The notes under the pieces: model-generated
What the model was told of the DNA's origin: nothing
The model's database searches: none
The model's input: only the letters and a program-made list of their open reading frames with translations
From: SKVR01 sp046291875
GTDB taxonomy: Bacteria; Bacteroidota; Bacteroidia; Bacteroidales; UBA7960
Assembly: GCA_046291875.1 (NCBI GenBank)
Contig: JBKBSF010000014.1
Location: 1-64,000, forward strand
Direction: 5' to 3'
DNA: 64,000 bases
Position numbers and translations under genes: made by a program
Shown here: positions 1-7,220 of the stretch, piece by piece
Position numbering within the stretch: position 1 is the stretch's first letter
Layout: every line of letters begins with the position of its first letter

Positions 1-263
1 TGGCATGCTGCCCCTCCTGTTGCTTTCCAAACTTTTATAGATCAACACAAGTCCGGTTTTTATCTCCATTTTTTGTGGGGCAGCCACACCCTTGCCCAAA
101 CAATTCATTTCTGGTCGTTTTTCGCCCTCCAATCAATAGGTAAATCAGAACCAGAGCCCCATAGCAGCCCCCCAACGGCTGTAAAACCCCCAAAAACCGT
201 TTCCATTTTTCATCAAAAATCCCCGAAAAGCCTCACAAAGTACATAGGCCTTCCAAGGATGTA
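1..263. other. Left edge, no gene recognised
   Basis: I see no convincing reading frame here. A 63-codon frame on the plus strand has no recognisable protein character. The stretch lies outside the left boundary of the cassette-like island and may be ordinary intergenic DNA or the start of a further cassette beyond the window. Confidence 0.4.
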
Positions 264-322
264 GTTCAACCGGGAACACTCGCTGGGTCGTGCCGACCGC
301 TCATGTTCCTATATATTATGCC
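264..322 (-). repeat. attC-like recombination site after the TauE/SafE gene
   Basis: Read on the minus strand, this 59-base stretch starts with GGCATAAT (322-315) and ends with GTTGAAC (270-264), which fits the integron core GTTRRRY. Between them are an inverted pair GGAACA/TGTTCC (273-278 with 304-309) and an inner GGTCG/CGACC hairpin. The first box differs by one base from the complement of GTTATGCC, the 5' boundary of the same gene at 1109-1102, as expected for one cassette. The length suits the short end of the attC range. Its meaning depends on the clearer site at 1102-1238. Confidence 0.45.
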
Positions 323-345
323 TTCGTTGTTTCTTTCGTCTGTTG

Positions 346-1068
346 TCATATCGCTGTCCATATTAACTGAATACCTGATATTATAAGCAAAATTTCAACG
401 AGCAGAATAAATTTCTCTCGGCTCAATTTCTCAATTATTTTCTTTCCTGCCCAACTGCCCAAAATCATTGCAATGCCAATAAAAAGTCCGTAATAAAGTT
501 CGGTCTGTCCGATTAGTGAATATTTATTGTAAACAATTGTCTTAGTCAGGTGCATTGTCAAGGCGGTAAATGCTTCACTTGCTATGTATGCAGTTGCTGT
601 CAGGTTAAGTCCTAGAAAAAAAGCAGCACCAAGCGGTCCGGCACTTCCTGCAAGTCCTGATAAAAAACCTGTCAGTCCACCACCAAGCAACATTCCATTG
701 TCCCCAAGTGCAAATTTCTTAAACTTTGTCCTTCGATAAATGACCAAAAGAATTAGAAATATTCCAATCCCAATTTTTATTTTATTGCTGTCAATGTCGG
801 TAAACAAGTAACTACCTATAATTGTCAAAGGAATTGCTGTCAGTAGAAAGAAAATAATTGGTTTCCATTTTAGTTCGTGTCTGCCGAACCAAACTCTTGA
901 AGCGTTACCAAATAATTGTCCGATTGTCAAAATGGGAACGGCTGCTTTAATTCCTACTATTCCTGTCAAAACGGGAAGGAACAACAATGCACCGCCAAAT
1001 CCTGCTGCTCCTGAAATTGTCGCTGCAAGGAATGAAATTGCGAATAATATGATTAGTTCTGTCGTCAA
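346..1068 (-). CDS. Sulfite exporter TauE/SafE family membrane permease
   Basis: The 240-residue protein is almost entirely hydrophobic, with about eight membrane segments. It has the paired-repeat layout of TauE/SafE permeases, including the glycine-rich N-terminal GAAGFGGALLFLP and a second SGLAGSAGPLGAAFFLG around residues 138-154. The family exports sulfite, sulfoacetate or related anions, or takes up organic sulfur compounds; the substrate here is unknown. The ATG start lies 33 bases from an upstream attC-like core (1102-1109) and the stop lies 23 bases before another (315-322), so the gene fills the space between two recombination-like sites. Base composition is clearly more AT-rich than the mutS-like gene to the right, consistent with acquisition. 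The family call is firm; the cassette interpretation is inference. Confidence 0.85.
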   Translation of the reverse strand: MTTELIILFAISFLAATISGAAGFGGALLFLPVLTGIVGIKAAVPILTIGQLFGNASRVWFGRHELKWKPIIFFLLTAIPLTIIGSYLFTDIDSNKIKIGIGIFLILLVIYRRTKFKKFALGDNGMLLGGGLTGFLSGLAGSAGPLGAAFFLGLNLTATAYIASEAFTALTMHLTKTIVYNKYSLIGQTELYYGLFIGIAMILGSWAGKKIIEKLSREKFILLVEILLIISGIQLIWTAI

Positions 1069-1101
1069 ATTTTCAGTCTGTTCGTTGTCTTTTTACAATG
1101 A

Positions 1102-1238
1102 GGCATAACGTTCCTGCTATACCTGCAGTTGCGGATTACGGGCTGCTAAACTATCCCCCGATACGAAAGATAACGCGAAGCAGAAAACCCGAAACCTGCA
1201 CTGCACCCGCAATTGTCAGGTATAGCATGTTGTGCACC
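1102..1238 (-). repeat. attC-like palindrome between two minus-strand genes
   Basis: This 137-base imperfect palindrome has GCTATACCTG (1116-1125) pairing perfectly with CAGGTATAGC (1217-1226), and TTGCGG (1129-1134) with CCGCAA (1207-1212). Outer boxes are GGCATAAC (1102-1109) and GTTGTGCACC (1229-1238). The box GTTGTGCACC is the exact 10-base inverse of GGTGCACAAC at 1963-1972, on the far side of the 1252-1938 gene. That is the relation expected between a cassette's own R'' box and its 5' boundary. The outer boxes match the GTTRRRY consensus only loosely, and there is no integrase nearby. It could instead be a dispersed Bacteroidota palindrome that merely resembles attC. Confidence 0.6.
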
Positions 1239-1251
1239 GTAATTGTTTGAT

Positions 1252-1938
1252 TTACTTTCTTCTTGATAGTAATCGAATTTGCTTTTCCTTTTCAGCTATT
1301 GCTCTTTTCATGTCTTTAGATAAACCAGTTTCCGCATTTTTAAACAACAGCACTATTGTCCAGATAAATATAACAGAAATAAACCCTATATTAATTATCT
1401 TTTCAACAATTTCATTTTCAACAATTTCATATGTATAATCAATTGAATAAGCAAAAATGTAAATCCATATTAGAACAATGCTAAAGCTTAGTATCTGATT
1501 GATTTTTGAAACAGAAAATGGGTATTCTCCTGTTATCTTTCTAAACTTAATGGTTGTTGGATTTAATATTGATGCAAAAAGAGGTCCAATTTCATCATCT
1601 TCAAGTAAATCAACGTGAGTTTCCCAATTTTTTTGCCAGTATTTACTACCCCTATTTGCGAAATACCATCCAATTGAAAATAAAAGCCCTATTAATGACA
1701 CAATTATAGTCAATTCTTTAAAATCATTAATATTTATCGTAATAAAATAACCTGCAAAAGAAGATGCAATAAACGCCCAAAAATATGTTGTACGTTTCCA
1801 ATAAAGTTCAATTTCAAATTTTCTAATTTCAAGAGCATGCTTTAAAGTCTCCGTCAAAACAGTATTGTCTTTTTGTATTTTTTCCTTGAAATACTCTTTG
1901 TATTCCGAGCTGTTCGATATTTTTTTTTCTATTTCCAT
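1252..1938 (-). CDS. RipA-like small integral membrane protein
   Basis: A 228-residue protein if started at the ATG at 1938 (Met-Glu-Ile-Glu-Lys). An in-frame start 11 codons upstream gives a less likely extension that overlaps the island boundary. An N-terminal charged amphipathic region is followed by two membrane helices around residues 57-103 (YFWAFIASSFAGYFITI, then LTIIVSLIGLLFSIGWYF), a soluble middle, and two more helices near the C-terminus. The EIRKFEIELYWKRTTYFWAF stretch recalls proteins annotated as RipA family octameric membrane proteins. That assignment is from memory of the family and its function is not established. It lies 13 bases from one attC-like box (1238) and 25 bases from another (1963), and is AT-rich. 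Confidence 0.6.
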   Translation of the reverse strand: MEIEKKISNSSEYKEYFKEKIQKDNTVLTETLKHALEIRKFEIELYWKRTTYFWAFIASSFAGYFITININDFKELTIIVSLIGLLFSIGWYFANRGSKYWQKNWETHVDLLEDDEIGPLFASILNPTTIKFRKITGEYPFSVSKINQILSFSIVLIWIYIFAYSIDYTYEIVENEIVEKIINIGFISVIFIWTIVLLFKNAETGLSKDMKRAIAEKEKQIRLLSRRK

Positions 1939-1962
1939 AGTAAGTATGTGTCTTGGTTTTAT

Positions 1963-1972
1963 GGTGCACAAC
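1963..1972 (-). repeat. Right boundary core of the cassette-like island
   Basis: GGTGCACAAC here is the exact inverse of GTTGTGCACC at 1229-1238. Together they bracket the RipA-like gene as inverted 10-base boundaries. To the right the sequence changes at once to a pyrimidine-rich non-coding stretch. Confidence 0.5.
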
Positions 1973-2180
1973 TAGTTTATATCAACAAAAACTTCCTACT
2001 TCCCTCCCCCCCTATTTCATAACCCACCCCCTTTTTCGCCCCTCCAACCCATTTTTCCTCCCAACCCCCTCTATCCTTTCACAAATTTGCGCCCCAAATA
2101 TAAACAAACCTGCGTATATACTACACATGATGTTGACCAAAAAGTGTAATTTTTTTATTGGGTGATGCCCCAATGCCCCT

Positions 2181-2207
2181 GGGCTGGGGGTTTGGGGTGG
2201 TGGTGGG
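2181..2207 (+). other. G-quadruplex-forming motif
   Basis: Four runs of three or more G, with loops of 2, 3 and 7 bases, fit the usual G3+N1-7 rule. It lies about 110 bases upstream of the -7 box of the MutS-like gene. Whether it folds in the cell is unknown. Confidence 0.5.
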
Positions 2208-2317
2208 CTGCGCAGGCAGGGCCGGTGGAGGGGTATGCTGTGGGGTGGTTCCGGGCTACGGGGGTGGGTGCCGCAAAAAAGCTAGGGCCACAGGGCAGTG
2301 GTTCCATGGGTTACCGC

Positions 2318-2325
2318 TATCTTTG
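2318..2325 (+). promoter_or_regulatory. Bacteroidota-type -7 box for the MutS-like gene
   Basis: TATCTTTG matches TAnnTTTG exactly and lies 28 bases before the ATG at 2354. No clear TTTG box is visible at the usual upstream distance. Confidence 0.55.
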
Positions 2326-2353
2326 CACCGTTGATTTTTAAAGATGATATACC

Positions 2354-4126
2354 ATGACGGAATACTACAACCGCCGCATCGGGGAGCTCGACGGGCAGAT
2401 TGCCACCCTTGCCCTTCGGGGCGACCGCCTGGCCACGGGGCGCCTGGCGGCCTTTCTGCTGTTTGTGCTGGCGGTGGTGGTGAGCATCGACCGGGCTTCG
2501 CCACTATGGCTGGGGCTGGCGGTGGCCACCCTGGCGCTGTTTGTATGGGTGTTGCTGGCCGATCTGCGCAACCGCTCGCGCCTGGAGCGGGCCCGCACCC
2601 TGCGTGCCATGCTGCACAACGAGGTGCAGACCCTGTTGCTGGCGCCGGGGGCCTACTACAACGGCAGTGCTTTCAAAGACGGGGAGCATCCCTTTTCGGA
2701 GGATATGGATCTGTTTGGTGCGCATAGCCTCTTTGCCTATGTAAACCGCTGTGCCACGGGGGTGGGCAACCTGGCCCTTGCCAACTGGCTGCGCGTGGGC
2801 AGCACCCCTGAGCAGACCGGGCAGCGCCAGCAGGCCGTTGCCGAGCTGGATGCGGCCTGGTGTGAGGCGTTTCGCTGTGAGCTGTTTGTGCGGCGCATCC
2901 ACGATTTTGCCAGCCAGCACCTGCCTGAGATCCGCAATACCACCCAGCCTGCAGCCTGGTACCGCTACCTGCTGTGGGGCTCGCGCGGGGTGTTGCTGCT
3001 GAGTGTGGCCGGTGTGGTGGCCGGGGGCAGTGCTTTGCTGCTGCTGTTGCCCATCGTGGTCAACACGCTGGTGGAGACCCGCACTGGACGCTTCTCGCGC
3101 CAGGTGCGCCAGCAGTTGGAGGGGCGCGAGGCCATCCTGAACGAATATGCCCGTATACTCTCTTTCCTGGAGAAGGACCAGTGGCAGTCGCCCCTGCTGC
3201 AATCGCTGCAGGAGGCCATTGCCGGCCAGCAGGGTGCTTTGCCTGCCATCAGGCAGCTGCGCAGCCTCTCCCTGAAGCTGGAGTATACCCTGAATATGGT
3301 GATGAAGGTGCTGCTCAACACTTTCTTTTTGTGGGACCTGGCCATCTGCCTGCGTATCTCCGGCTGGTTCGACCGCCATGCCGCCAGCACCGCCCGCTGG
3401 TTTGAGGTGGCCGGCATGCTGGAGGCCCTGGTAAGTCTGTCTGTGGTGCAGCACAACCACCCGCAGTGGTGCTGGCCGGTACTGAAGCAAGGGGGCTTTC
3501 ACCTGGCAGCCCGCCAGCTGGGCCATCCCCTCATCGACCCGGCACAGCGGGTGTGCAACGACTACGCCATCGATGGGCAGCGGTTTGTGCATATCGTTAC
3601 CGGCTCCAACATGGCCGGCAAGAGCACCTTTTTGCGCTCGGTGGGGGTAAACATCATCCTGGCACAGGCCGGCACGGTGGTGTGTGCACAGCACATGGAG
3701 CTTTCGCACTTCCGCATCATGAGCTACCTCACCATTACCGACTCCCTGGCCGAGCATACCTCCACCTTCTACCGCGAGATCAAACGCCTGAAGAAGATCC
3801 TGCACAGTGCCCGCCACGACAACAACGTGCTGCTGCTGCTCGACGAAATGCTAAGGGGCACCAACTCGGCCGACAAGGCCCGGGGCAGCATGGCCATTAC
3901 CCGCGAGCTGATCCGCTGCCACGTACCCGCCATCATTGCCACCCACAACCTGGAGCTGGCCGCCATGGAGAAGGAGTTCCCCCAGGCCATCGCCAATTTC
4001 TTTTTCGACATCAGCATCTCTGCTGAGCAGCAGATGCAGTTCGATTACAAACTCAAACCGGGGGTTTGCAACACCTTCAATGCCTCCCTGCTTTTGCGCG
4101 AGATCGGTATCGATATCGACCCCTGA
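2354..4126 (+). CDS. Membrane-anchored MutS-family ATPase
   Basis: This 590-residue protein has the MutS ATPase domain at its C-terminus: Walker A GSNMAGKST around residues 417-425, Walker B LLLLDE with Asp497-Glu498, then MLRGTNSADK and IIATHNLELA. The middle corresponds to the helical lever/clamp region. There is no N-terminal mismatch-binding domain with a Phe-x-Glu motif and no C-terminal Smr nuclease. Instead the N-terminus has two adjacent hydrophobic helices (about residues 30-68), and a second hydrophobic pair lies near 210-240, so the protein is probably held in the membrane. It belongs with the MutS-related proteins of Bacteroidota of unknown role rather than true mismatch-repair MutS. 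The gene is markedly GC-rich and ends tail-to-tail with the next gene. Confidence 0.85.
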   Translation: MTEYYNRRIGELDGQIATLALRGDRLATGRLAAFLLFVLAVVVSIDRASPLWLGLAVATLALFVWVLLADLRNRSRLERARTLRAMLHNEVQTLLLAPGAYYNGSAFKDGEHPFSEDMDLFGAHSLFAYVNRCATGVGNLALANWLRVGSTPEQTGQRQQAVAELDAAWCEAFRCELFVRRIHDFASQHLPEIRNTTQPAAWYRYLLWGSRGVLLLSVAGVVAGGSALLLLLPIVVNTLVETRTGRFSRQVRQQLEGREAILNEYARILSFLEKDQWQSPLLQSLQEAIAGQQGALPAIRQLRSLSLKLEYTLNMVMKVLLNTFFLWDLAICLRISGWFDRHAASTARWFEVAGMLEALVSLSVVQHNHPQWCWPVLKQGGFHLAARQLGHPLIDPAQRVCNDYAIDGQRFVHIVTGSNMAGKSTFLRSVGVNIILAQAGTVVCAQHMELSHFRIMSYLTITDSLAEHTSTFYREIKRLKKILHSARHDNNVLLLLDEMLRGTNSADKARGSMAITRELIRCHVPAIIATHNLELAAMEKEFPQAIANFFFDISISAEQQMQFDYKLKPGVCNTFNASLLLREIGIDIDP

Positions 4127-4181
4127 AAAAAAAGCTGTACCGGCAGGTTACCCTCTTGGGGCAATACCCTGCCGGTACAGC
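4126..4181 (-). terminator. Intrinsic terminator of the Ldh-family gene
   Basis: A perfect 14-base stem, GCTGTACCGGCAGG (4134-4147) with its complement at 4168-4181, is followed on the minus strand by eight T (A8 at 4126-4133). It lies in the convergent gap and ends transcription arriving from 4207. Confidence 0.85.
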
Positions 4182-4206
4182 ATTGTATCCGGGTTTTGGC
4201 TGATCG

Positions 4207-5313
4207 TTATCCCTCGAAGTGAGGCAGATAGCTCTCCAGCCCGTAGGTGTGGCACATCCCTCTGAACTCGTCCAACAGAGCTGCATTGAAGGGTACCCCC
4301 TTGTCTTTTCTCGACATCCACACATCGTATTCTTTCTCTCCGGCGGTGTAGATGCGGTTTTGTCCGGGCATTTTGCGTGAGGCACGCAGATCGCGCAGGA
4401 TATCGCCAGTAATTTTCTTAAAGCTGTCGGGCTCGGTAAAGGCGCTGATATCAATCACGATAAAGAAGTGCCCCAGCGGGTAAGGAACCTTTTTGCCATC
4501 TTTCACTCCCATGAGGGCTTTCATAAAGGCGCCCTGCTGCAGTGCAGCCGAGAGGATCTCCACCACGGTGGCATATCCGTACCCTTTGTATCCGCCGGTT
4601 TCTTCGCCCACGCCCCCCAGAGGGGTAAAGGCCGCACGGCCGGCAATGAGGTCTTCCAGCACCTCTGCGGAGTTGGTTTTGCTTTCACCGTTTTCGTCGA
4701 TCACCCACCCTTTGGGCATCTCTTTCCCCTGGCGGGCATATACCTCTACCTTGCCGCGCTGGGTAATGGAGGTGGCGCAGTCGAGCAGGAACGGGAACGG
4801 CTCATCGCTGGGCATGCCAAAGGTGAGGGGGTTGGTACCCAGCATGTTCTCCACCCCAAAGGTGGGTGCTATGGAGGGGCGTGCATTGGTACCGGTAATA
4901 CCGATCATGTTCTCCTTTACGGCCATCAGCGGGTAGTAACCGGCAAAACCGTAATGGGTGGAGTTGCGCACGGCCACCATACCCATACCGTATTTCTTCG
5001 CCTTCTCAATGGCAAGCTCCATGGCCTTGTACGAGATCACATGCCCCATGCCGTTATGGCCGTCCACCACGGCGGTGGTAGGGGTTTCCTTTACAATTTC
5101 AAAATGGGTTTCGGGGTTCAGAATGCCATCCTTGATGCGGTCGAGGTAGATGGGCTTCAAGCGGTTTACCCCGTGGGAGTCGAAGCCCAGCTTATCGGCC
5201 TGCACCAGCACATCGGCTACGATCTTGCCATCGGCACGCGGGATACCCGCCTTCTCCATCACATCAATCATAAAATTCTCAATCACTTCGAAGGGAATGA
5301 ATTTTTCTTCCAT
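4207..5313 (-). CDS. Ldh-family malate/L-lactate-type dehydrogenase
   Basis: A 368-residue NAD(P)-dependent oxidoreductase of the type-2 malate/lactate dehydrogenase (YlbC/YiaK/AllD) family. The family signature SHGVNRL is at residues 46-52, the catalytic-histidine segment NSTHYG has His120, and the stretch GITGTNARPSIAPTFG belongs to the cofactor-binding core. Length is normal. Members reduce 2-oxo acids such as pyruvate, oxaloacetate, oxamate or diketogulonate; the substrate cannot be chosen from sequence. It stands alone between a convergent MutS-like gene and a long repeat-bearing gap, with its own terminator. Confidence 0.92.
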   Translation of the reverse strand: MEEKFIPFEVIENFMIDVMEKAGIPRADGKIVADVLVQADKLGFDSHGVNRLKPIYLDRIKDGILNPETHFEIVKETPTTAVVDGHNGMGHVISYKAMELAIEKAKKYGMGMVAVRNSTHYGFAGYYPLMAVKENMIGITGTNARPSIAPTFGVENMLGTNPLTFGMPSDEPFPFLLDCATSITQRGKVEVYARQGKEMPKGWVIDENGESKTNSAEVLEDLIAGRAAFTPLGGVGEETGGYKGYGYATVVEILSAALQQGAFMKALMGVKDGKKVPYPLGHFFIVIDISAFTEPDSFKKITGDILRDLRASRKMPGQNRIYTAGEKEYDVWMSRKDKGVPFNAALLDEFRGMCHTYGLESYLPHFEG

Positions 5314-5439
5314 AATCTGTTGTCTTTAGTTTGGGTTTGTAATGGGTTTGATTTTTTTTCTGATCAAAATTAACCATAAATTCCGGTTGGTTGCAGCCGT
5401 GGTACAACACAATGCACACCAGGGGAAACAAAAGAAAAT

Positions 5440-5476
5440 ATGCTTATCCGCAATCTTGCCAGTAATTACCTTGCTG
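5440..5476 (-). repeat. Dispersed repeat tail, copy 1
   Basis: The core ATCCGCAATCTTGCCAGTAA is the inverse of the tail of the repeat at 5713-5830. It closely matches the inverse of 7178-7220, sharing GCAATC-TGCCAGTAATT-CCTT. Confidence 0.5.
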
Positions 5477-5526
5477 TCAGTTTTCCCAATCGTAATAGAT
5501 TTCGTTTGAGAAGTTTTTCTTTCTTC

Positions 5527-5550
5527 AACTTTTTCCTTGATGAAAAAGTT
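5527..5550. repeat. Perfect hairpin inside a dispersed-repeat-like stretch
   Basis: AACTTTTTC (5527-5535) and GAAAAAGTT (5542-5550) form a 9-base stem with a 6-base loop. The surrounding wording (a TTTTTCCTTGATGAAAAAGT core followed by AAAAAATCAAGG) resembles an intergenic repeat I have seen in many Bacteroidota genomes; this is from memory and was not searched. Confidence 0.45.
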
Positions 5551-5712
5551 GCAAAAAATCAAGGCTTCGCAGCTTTTTCGACAAAACTGCGGTCTCTTCG
5601 CTGAAAGATTTAAGGCCCCGCAATAAATCAAATACCCTGGACCAAATTTTAATGCAGTGCGGGTCTGCAAATCTTTTTAACCGCTTCGTTCATTGTTTTG
5701 TTACCGAAAAAT

Positions 5713-5830
5713 CTGCAAGGCCGTTTGAATATAATGCCAACCAAGCAAGACATACCAGGCAAAACATTTTACATAAATGCAAAAGCCTTAGTGACAAGAA
5801 AGCGGATAATCATTAAACAAAATTTTCCTT
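5713..5830 (+). repeat. Dispersed repeat, left long copy
   Basis: About 118 bases match the inverse of 6985-7105: CTGCAAGGCCG, TGAATATAA, AGACATACC, GGCAAAACATTTT and later TAGTG-CAAGAA-GCGGATA are shared in order. The two copies face each other across 5831-6984. The right-hand part is the tail that recurs alone at 5440-5476 and 7178-7220. Confidence 0.65.
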
Positions 5831-5861
5831 GTGCGGGGCTACCGGGATGCTTAAAATTTAG

Positions 5862-5869
5862 TAGATTTG
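5862..5869 (+). promoter_or_regulatory. Bacteroidota-type -7 box
   Basis: TAGATTTG fits TAnnTTTG and lies 118 bases before the ATG at 5988. No clear upstream TTTG box is at the standard spacing. Confidence 0.4.
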
Positions 5870-5987
5870 CATTTGAACGACCAAAAACACACTTCAGGCT
5901 TTGGCTTCGTGCTTTTGGTTGTGTTTTTTTCAAAAGATCGATATACAACAGGGAAATGCATTTTTTGCCCATATTGTTCAACCCATT

Positions 5988-6461
5988 ATGGAATTTACAC
6001 ACAACTTTCTTACTCCCCGCCGCAAATCGCCCATGCTGATAGTGATGGGTGCCATCCTGGTAGCTACTACCCTTTACATTCAAATTTTTGAGTCGTTCCT
6101 CGACAGCATCGGTTTGGCCGTTACCAACCTTGCCATTGGCTTCAACCTGCTGGCCCGGGGCATAGGCCATCCCCTGGAGGCATTGGCAGGGCGGCAGTAT
6201 ATCGCGGTAAACAGCCAATCTATTGAGCTGAAGCCCAAATTGCTGAAAAAGGCCAACCGGTTCCTATGGTCCGACATAGCGCAGCTGGAGCTGTGGCCCG
6301 GCCTTGTTGTGGTATCTACCCAACAGGGAAAAACCTTCAAGAAGCAGATCAGGGATCTGGATCCTGAAGTGCGCCACGAGTTTCTTATGACCCTTATACA
6401 CCAGGCAGAAGACAAACAGATCCCGTGCCTGCGGCATGGCTATCTCACCAAGATGCGTTGA
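5988..6461 (+). CDS. Small membrane-anchored protein of unknown function
   Basis: The 157-residue protein starts at ATG 5988 (Met-Glu-Phe-Thr-His); the frame is open 29 codons further upstream, but that part is repeat-adjacent non-coding sequence. One or two membrane helices at about residues 15-60 (MLIVMGAILVATTLYIQIF; IGLAVTNLAIGFNLLARGIG) are followed by a soluble region in which YIAVNSQSIELKPK, WSDIAQLELWPGLVVVST and LDPEVRHEFL resemble a bacterial PH-like beta domain. I do not recognise a named family. It lies with the next small gene inside the segment bracketed by inverted repeats. Confidence 0.6.
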   Translation: MEFTHNFLTPRRKSPMLIVMGAILVATTLYIQIFESFLDSIGLAVTNLAIGFNLLARGIGHPLEALAGRQYIAVNSQSIELKPKLLKKANRFLWSDIAQLELWPGLVVVSTQQGKTFKKQIRDLDPEVRHEFLMTLIHQAEDKQIPCLRHGYLTKMR

Positions 6462-6583
6462 ACCCTTCACGGTTTCAGATGTTAGTCTTGTGCCGGTGTT
6501 ACAGTTGTATACAGGCAGAGGATCGGGCCGCAGGGCCGTAGTCCGCTGTCCGGCATTATTTACTCATCTTAAAAACCTGAACC

Positions 6584-6730
6584 ATGGCTAAGACAAAAGA
6601 ACTTCTGGGACTTATAGTAGGATTTGCAGCCGGTACCTTTCTGGGTGCCCTTTTTGTAGCTGCCGACCGCTCCGACAAAAAGAAAAAGAAAAAAGAAGAA
6701 CAGCCCGAAAAAGTCATTACGGTGAAATAA
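6584..6730 (+). CDS. Short YtxH-like membrane protein
   Basis: A 48-codon gene with an ATG at 6584 and TAA at 6728-6730. It encodes one membrane helix (LLGLIVGFAAGTFLGALFVA) preceded by Met-Ala-Lys-Thr-Lys-Glu and followed by a dense lysine/glutamate tail (DRSDKKKKKKEEQPEK). The Gly-rich helix followed by a charged tail is typical of YtxH-type small proteins, here with a very short tail. Its function is unknown. It lies 122 bases after the preceding gene, so co-transcription is possible but not shown. Confidence 0.6.
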   Translation: MAKTKELLGLIVGFAAGTFLGALFVAADRSDKKKKKKEEQPEKVITVK

Positions 6731-6984
6731 CCCCCGTGATCCTCCTTATTGCTTTTAGGATGATGCGCCCTCCTGCCGGTTACCCAACCCAATCCCTGTC
6801 TGGCAGTGGGATAACAGGGTATCGCTGCTTTTGCGGTGAACCGTCATGATGCTGTACAGGGAAGCCAGGATATGCCTGTGTGCTACTATCTGCATTTCCC
6901 GTTGACCCTCCCCGCCTTGCGGGCACCCCTCCCTGGGAGGGAGGGAAAGGGTGCAACCTTAAAGGATGGTAGTTGATTGCGGAA

Positions 6985-7105
6985 CGGAAGAAAAACTTAA
7001 TATAAATATCCGCATTCTTGCCACTATGGCAATTCCTTAGGAAAAATGTTTTGCCAGGTATGTCTCGCATGGTTAGCTTTATATTCACTCGGCCTTGCAG
7101 AACCG
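6985..7105 (-). repeat. Dispersed repeat, right long copy
   Basis: This is the inverse counterpart of 5713-5830, with visible but imperfect identity along about 120 bases. The pair forms a large inverted repeat around the two small genes at 5988-6730. Confidence 0.65.
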
Positions 7106-7177
7106 AGGCCCTTTTCGGGGCCGAGCTCAATGTGACAAATAAAATAAAATAGATACACATTAAAAAATTGACTTAAA

Positions 7178-7220
7178 GGCAATTACTGGCAGGATTGCAG
7201 GTAATGATTATACATAATTA
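7178..7220 (+). repeat. Dispersed repeat tail, copy 2
   Basis: GGCAATTACTGGCAGGATTG followed by AGGTAATGATTATA matches the tail of the long repeat and the inverse of 5440-5476. Confidence 0.5.

Larger units (their letters stand above)
1973..2353. other. Non-coding gap with skewed base composition
   Basis: No gene is seen. The left part (about 1990-2095) is strongly pyrimidine-rich on the plus strand; the right part (2165-2270) is strongly G-rich. The stretch holds a G-quadruplex motif at 2181-2207 and the promoter of the downstream gene at 2318-2325. Confidence 0.5.
5314..5987. other. Long intergenic region with dispersed repeats
   Basis: No gene is supported. It contains a minus-oriented copy of the repeat tail (5440-5476), a perfect hairpin at 5527-5550 inside a longer repeat-like stretch (about 5510-5610), a plus-oriented repeat copy (5713-5830), and the likely promoter of the next gene at 5862-5869. 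Confidence 0.6.

Noticed and set aside
1973..2353. Integrase gene or attI site to the right of the cassette-like island
   Set aside because: No tyrosine-recombinase-like reading frame exists in this gap or elsewhere in the window.
2504..3817. 437-codon minus-strand frame opposite the MutS-like gene
   Set aside because: It is a GC-driven shadow: the plus-strand frame has clear Walker motifs, while this translation is rich in His, Gln and Gly with no domain.
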